Positions 60,024 to 64,000 of a DNA stretch of 64,000 bases are shown in pieces (within the stretch, counting starts at the first letter, position 1; every line of letters begins with the position of its first letter). Source of the stretch: Variovorax paradoxus B4. GTDB lineage: Bacteria > Pseudomonadota > Gammaproteobacteria > Burkholderiales > Burkholderiaceae_C. The stretch spans positions 3,720,001 to 3,784,000 of the forward strand of contig NC_022247.1 in NCBI RefSeq assembly GCF_000463015.1, in the 5' to 3' direction. Position numbers and translations under genes: made by a program. The notes under the pieces were generated by a model, which was given only the letters and a program-made list of their open reading frames with translations, made no database searches and had not been told where the DNA came from.

Positions 60024-61385
60024 ATGAGCCTTTACACCCGCCTGCAGCAGCGCGCCGCCGAAGGCCGCCCCATCCGCATCGGCCTGATCGGCGCCGGCAA
60101 GTTCGGCTCGATGTACCTCGCGCAGATTCCGTGCACACCCGGCGTGCAGCTGGTGGCGATTGCCGACCTGTCGCCCGCGGCGGCGCGCGTCAACCTCGAG
60201 CGCGTCGGCTGGAACCCGGAGCGCGCCGCGGCGGGCTCGGTGCAGGAGGCCCTGCAGACGGGCAGCACCTGGATCACCGACGACTGGCAGGCCGTGACGC
60301 GCGAGCCGTCGATCGACATCGTGGTCGAGTGCACCGGCAACCCGGTGGCCGCCGTCGAGCATTGCCTGGATGCCTTCGCGCACGGCAAGCACGTGGTCAA
60401 CGTGACCGTCGAGGCCGATGCCTTCTGCGGCCCGCTGCTCGCACGCAAGGCGCAGCAGGCCGGCGTGATCTATTCGCTGGCCTTCGGCGACCAGCCCGCG
60501 CTGATCTGCGACCTGGTCGACTGGGCGCGCACCTGCGGCTTTCCCGTGGTTGCGGCCGGACGCGGCCACAAGTGGCTGCCGCACTTCACCGAATCGACGC
60601 CCGAAACCGTCTGGGGCAACTACGGCCTCACGCCCGAACAGGCGCTGCGCGGCGGCCTCAATCCGAAGATGTTCAACAGCTTTCTCGACGGCTCCAAGCC
60701 GTCCATCGAAAGCTCGGCGGTGGCCAACGCCACCGGCCTCACCGTGCCTTCGGACGGCCTGCTCTACCCGCCCGCGAGCGTGGAGGACATTCCCTTCGTC
60801 ACGCGGCCACAGAGCGAAGGCGGCGTGCTCGAACGCAAGGGCATGGTCGAAGTCATTTCATCGCTCGAGGCCGACGGGCGAAAAATCCCCTACGACATCC
60901 GCATGGGCGTGTGGGTCACGGTCGAGGCCGAGACCGACTACATCAAGAACTGCTTCGAGGAATACAACGCCCACACCGACCCGAGCGGACGCTACTTCAC
61001 GCTCTACAAGCGCTGGCACCTGATCGGCCTGGAGGTCGGCATGTCGGTCGCGAGCGTGGCCTTGCGCGGCGAGCCGACCGGCGTTGCCACCTGCTGGAAC
61101 GCCGACGTGGTGGCCACGGCCAAGCGCGACCTGGCGCCCGGCGAAATGCTCGACGGCGAAGGCGGCTACACCGTCTGGGGCAAGCTGCTGCCGGCCGAGC
61201 GCTCGCTGCGCCTGGGCGGCCTGCCGCTCGGGCTGGCACACAACGTCAAGCTGGTGCGCCCGGTGAAGAAAGGCCAGAGCCTGTGCTGGGCCGACGTGGC
61301 CATGGACACCTCGACCCCCGCCTACAGGCTGCGAAGCGAAATGGAGGCCATGTTCGCGCCCTCCGTTCAGGCGAAGGCAGCCTAA
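60024..61385 (+). CDS. NAD(P)-dependent oxidoreductase with C-terminal SAF domain
   Basis: 453 aa. Rossmann motif GLIGAGKFGS at residues ~20-29, VVECTGNPVAAVEH as in homoserine dehydrogenase-like enzymes, and a SAF-like C-terminal domain (VVATAKRDLAPGEMLDGEGGY). This combination is widespread but not biochemically settled to my knowledge. The gene is last in the GntR operon, 4 nt after the oxygenase. Reduction or oxidation of a product of the oxygenase is the inferred role. Confidence 0.88.
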   Translation: MSLYTRLQQRAAEGRPIRIGLIGAGKFGSMYLAQIPCTPGVQLVAIADLSPAAARVNLERVGWNPERAAAGSVQEALQTGSTWITDDWQAVTREPSIDIVVECTGNPVAAVEHCLDAFAHGKHVVNVTVEADAFCGPLLARKAQQAGVIYSLAFGDQPALICDLVDWARTCGFPVVAAGRGHKWLPHFTESTPETVWGNYGLTPEQALRGGLNPKMFNSFLDGSKPSIESSAVANATGLTVPSDGLLYPPASVEDIPFVTRPQSEGGVLERKGMVEVISSLEADGRKIPYDIRMGVWVTVEAETDYIKNCFEEYNAHTDPSGRYFTLYKRWHLIGLEVGMSVASVALRGEPTGVATCWNADVVATAKRDLAPGEMLDGEGGYTVWGKLLPAERSLRLGGLPLGLAHNVKLVRPVKKGQSLCWADVAMDTSTPAYRLRSEMEAMFAPSVQAKAA

Positions 61386-61456
61386 AGGCTTAGGTAGCCC
61401 AGCCATTGCGCCAAGCGGCAATAGCCTAAAAAATCATCTGCTCGACGCGGACGCCG

Positions 61457-61483
61457 TGTCGAAATGACCGGCAGCGGGCCGTC
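61457..61483 (+). promoter_or_regulatory. ECF42-type promoter of the YCII-sigma operon
   Basis: TGTCGA, 17 nt, then CGTC. As I recall, ECF42 sigma factors recognise TGTCGA at -35 and CGTC-like at -10, and the operon downstream encodes such a sigma factor. The TGTCGA is also the right arm of a hairpin, TCGACGCGG-ACG-CCGTGTCGA, at 61442-61462. Confidence 0.6.
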
Positions 61484-61533
61484 ATTGTGGTGAGCGATCC
61501 TGCTCAGCCTCTTTTCCACGATGGAGAGACACC

Positions 61534-61905
61534 ATGCAGTACATGTTGATGTTTTATCAGCCCGCGGCCGAATTCGAACAAAGGGACGACGCTTCTTCGC
61601 AGGCCTATCGGGCCAGCTGGATCGCGTACGCCGATGCGGTGCGCGCGGCAGGTATTTCGCTGGGCGGCCACGGCCTGTTCCCGCCGATGACCGGCACCAC
61701 GCTGCGCGTGCGCGGCGACAAGCGCCAGGTGCAGGACGGCCCCTTCGCCGACACCAAGGAGCAGCTCGGCGGCTACTTCGTGGTGGACGTGCCGGACCTC
61801 GATGCCGCGCTCGAATGGGCGGCCCGCGCGCCCTGCGCGGCCAGCGGGGGCGTGGAGGTGCGGCCGGTCTTTACCGCCACGGCCATCGCGGCGCCCACAC
61901 CGTGA
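61534..61905 (+). CDS. YCII/DGPF-domain protein
   Basis: 123-aa dimeric alpha-beta barrel protein. The DGPF motif is seen as QDGPFADTKEQLGGYFVVDV, preceded by MQYMLMFYQPA. Such proteins accompany ECF42 sigma factors; function unknown. GGAGAG before the ATG at 61534. Overlaps the sigma gene start by 4 nt (GTGA). Confidence 0.92.
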   Translation: MQYMLMFYQPAAEFEQRDDASSQAYRASWIAYADAVRAAGISLGGHGLFPPMTGTTLRVRGDKRQVQDGPFADTKEQLGGYFVVDVPDLDAALEWAARAPCAASGGVEVRPVFTATAIAAPTP

Positions 61906-63137
61906 ACGCCCCGGCGGCTCACCAGGCCGCCGAACGTGCGGCGCGCGAGTCGTACGGCCGCCTGCTGGCCATCCTGTCTGCGCGCACGCACGACATCGCC
62001 GCATCGGAAGATGCGCTCGCCGAGGCCTTCGCGCGCGCGCTGGAGCGCTGGCCGGCCGACGGCATTCCCGCGCAGCCCGACGCCTGGCTGCTGAGCGTGG
62101 CCCGGCACCGCAAGCTCGACGCCTGGCGCCACAGCCGCGTGCAGGACGACGCGACACAGACCCTGCTGCTGTTGGCCGGCGAGGTGGACAACGCCGCCGG
62201 CACCGAAGGCGCGGCCGTGCCCGACGAGCGGCTGCGCCTGATGTTCGTCTGCGCGCACCCCGCCATCGACGCGGCGGCCCGCGCGCCGCTGATGCTGCAG
62301 ACCGTGCTCGGACTCGACGCGGCCCGCATGGCCGGCGCCTTTCTCACCGCGCCTTCCACGCTCGGCCAGCGGCTGGTGCGGGCCAAGGCGCGCATCCGCG
62401 CCGCAGGCATTCCCTTCGAGTATCCGCAGGCACGCGAACTTCCGCAGCGGCTGCAGGACGTGCTGGACGGCATCTACGCCGCCTACGGCACCGGCTGGGA
62501 CGACGTCGATGGCGCCGACGCCTTGCCGCGCGGCCTCACCGCCGAGGCCATCGACCTCGGCCGCATCCTGTGCAGCCTGATGCCCAATGAGCCCGAGCCG
62601 CTGGGCCTGCTCGCGCTGATGCTCTTCTGCGAAAGCCGCGCTGCGGCGCGCCGCAGCGAGACCGGCGCCTACGTGCCGCTCGACCAGCAGGACCCGCTGC
62701 GCTGGAACCCCGACCTGCTCGCGGAAGCCGAACGCTGCCTGCGCCGGGCCTCGGAGATGAAAGCGCTCGGCCCCTACCAGCTGGAGGCGGCGATCCAGTC
62801 GGCCCATTGCGAGCGCCGCGTGGGCGCGCCCGTGCCGCCCGAAGTGCTGGTGTCGCTCTACGAAGGACTGCTGGCGCTGCGGCCCAGCATCGGTGCCCAG
62901 GTCAGCCTGGCCTGCGCGCTGGCCAATGCGCGCGGCCCCGACATCGGCCTGCGTGCGCTGGAGGCCATTCCGGCCGCCGAGGTGGCGAGCTACCAGCCGT
63001 TCTGGGCCGCCCGCGCGCACCTGCTCGCGGCCGGCGGTGCGCGCGCGGCGGCGCGCCAGGCCTACGACCGCGCGATCGGCCTCAGCAGCAACGCCGCCGT
63101 GCGCGCCTATCTGAACGCAATGTCGGAACGGCTTTGA
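61902..63137 (+). CDS. ECF42-type RNA polymerase sigma factor
   Basis: 411 aa. The sigma-2 region (DALAEAFARALERWPADGIPAQPDAWLLSVARHRKLDAWR) and a short sigma-4 region (LMLQTVLGLDAARMAGAFLTAPSTLGQRLVRAKARIR) are followed by an extension of about 200 residues with TPR-like helices, as in the DUF6596/ECF42 group (YVPLDQQDPLRWN). No anti-sigma gene is present; the extension is thought to control activity. The start is GTG. Confidence 0.93.
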   Translation: MNAPAAHQAAERAARESYGRLLAILSARTHDIAASEDALAEAFARALERWPADGIPAQPDAWLLSVARHRKLDAWRHSRVQDDATQTLLLLAGEVDNAAGTEGAAVPDERLRLMFVCAHPAIDAAARAPLMLQTVLGLDAARMAGAFLTAPSTLGQRLVRAKARIRAAGIPFEYPQARELPQRLQDVLDGIYAAYGTGWDDVDGADALPRGLTAEAIDLGRILCSLMPNEPEPLGLLALMLFCESRAAARRSETGAYVPLDQQDPLRWNPDLLAEAERCLRRASEMKALGPYQLEAAIQSAHCERRVGAPVPPEVLVSLYEGLLALRPSIGAQVSLACALANARGPDIGLRALEAIPAAEVASYQPFWAARAHLLAAGGARAAARQAYDRAIGLSSNAAVRAYLNAMSERL

Positions 63138-63159
63138 GCTTTCATCGCCCGAAGACCGG

Positions 63160-64000
63160 TCAATCCTGCGGAACCGCCACCGCCTCGCCCCCCTCCGCGC
63201 ATCGAGCCGGCTGCCGCCCTGCGCCAGCGCCACGCCGACCACCGCGTTGCCTTCGCCGCGCCGGAACGTGACCTCGGCGCCGATGGCCGTGACCGCGAAG
63301 CGGTCGCTGCCGATGGGCGTGAGTGCGTTGTAGCCCCGCCCCGTCTCCCTCACCAGCAGGCGGCCGCTGCGCACGGCAAAGCTCAGCGTCTTGGCCTTGT
63401 TGATGCGGAACTGGCCCTGGTAGTCCTCGAGGCGCTGCGGGTCGATGGGCACCTCCACGGTCGGCACCGGGTAGCGGCTCTTGCCGATGGCCAGCATCAC
63501 GGACTGCAGCGGTGCGCGCGCGTTGCTGCCGAGCACGATCAGCGCCTCTGCGCTGTCGGGCGCCAGCAGCCACAGCGTGCGGTAGCCCTCGGTCACGCCT
63601 GCGTGGTAGTAGGTGCGCCGGCCGCCTTCGGGGCCGCGCACCATCACCGCATAGCCGATCTCGGCGCCTTCGTAGCGCGCCAGCGGCGTGAGCATGCGCA
63701 CGGCCGCGGGGCCCAGCGGACCGCTGGCGCCGGCGAGGATTGCGCGGCTCAGCGTGAGCATGTCGGCGGCCGTGGAACGCAGCGCGCTGGCCGGTGCATA
63801 GGCCGCCATGTCGAGCAGCCGCTGGCGCCGGTCGCCGGCGAAGGCCGGCGCCACGCGCGAGGCCTTGTCGCCGAGCTGGATCACCGTGTCGTTCATGCCC
63901 AGCGGCTCGGTGATGCGCGCGCGCACCAGCTCGCCCCACGTGGTGCCATGGCGTTCAGCCAGTATCTGCCCCAGCAGCGCCATCCCGAAATTGCTGTACG
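63160..64000 (-). pseudogene. serine hydrolase, beta-lactamase family (N-terminus beyond window; apparent frameshift)
   Basis: C-terminal part of a class C beta-lactamase-like hydrolase; the SxxK motif lies beyond the right edge. Visible: GMNDTVIQLG, YAPASALRSTAADMLTLSRAIL and the HAG triad equivalent (YYHAGVTEGYR). The reading frame lacks a stop and runs antisense through the sigma gene. A seventh C in the six-C run at 63188-63193 would give the ending GGEAVAVPQD and a stop at 63160-63162. Sequencing error, recent mutation or phase variation are all possible. Confidence 0.72.

Noticed and set aside
61773..63983. 736-residue open frame on the minus strand
   Set aside because: The part beyond about 63190 is antisense to the sigma factor gene and has shadow-like composition; it arises because the hydrolase frame is shifted.

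Overview
The window reads as a high-GC betaproteobacterial chromosome of the Comamonadaceae, most like Variovorax. This is judged from gene order, Bug-type (TctC-like) binding proteins and protein style; no database search was possible. It is almost entirely coding. No gap exceeds about 230 bases, and I saw no rRNA, tRNA, CRISPR array, phage or insertion sequence.

Layout. 1-1481: end of an NMT1/SsuA-type ABC importer. 1712-8539: a minus-strand operon with the parts of a 2-ketogluconate pathway: a PtxS-like LacI repressor, KguD-, KguK- and KguE-like enzymes, and a four-gene polar-amino-acid-type ABC importer where Pseudomonas has the MFS carrier KguT. The upstream palindrome at 8600-8615 contains the 14-bp PtxS operator. 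8676-13894: a divergent CorA-like protein, an isochorismatase-family hydrolase, a large esterase-like protein and a metallo-beta-lactamase-fold lipoprotein. 13891-20604: parE, a lytic transglycosylase, a kelch protein, parC and a tiny membrane protein. 20784-25731: an MFS carrier, a small membrane protein, a methyltransferase, then dapA-bamC and a WalJ-like hydrolase. 25827-29046: lipoproteins, a RoxA-like ribosomal oxygenase and a SlyD-like isomerase. 29130-31251: coaBC, a membrane protein and dut. 31375-38173: pyrG-kdsA-DUF1330-eno-ftsB, followed by pnuC and an NadR-like kinase. 38229-46000: hslO, gamma carbonic anhydrase, DUF455, MaoC, thiolase, TetR, two Bug proteins and a XerC/XerD-type recombinase. 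46085-57371: AEC carrier, queG, tsaE, amiC, DedA, a dienelactone hydrolase fusion, mutL, miaA and an orphan ABC ATPase. 57373-61385: a PLP ammonia-lyase divergent from a GntR regulator, an Fe(II)/2-oxoglutarate oxygenase and a SAF-domain oxidoreductase. 61457-63137: a YCII/DGPF protein with an ECF42-type sigma factor and a matching promoter motif. 63160-64000: a partial serine hydrolase with an apparent frameshift.

Best leads: the kgu-type operon with an ABC importer in place of KguT; the GntR/oxygenase/SAF-reductase/ammonia-lyase cassette with its palindromic operator; a series of genes whose -10 hexamer lies only 6-8 nt before the start codon (likely leaderless mRNAs); a dispersed 17-nt near-palindrome; and the ECF42 autoregulatory module.
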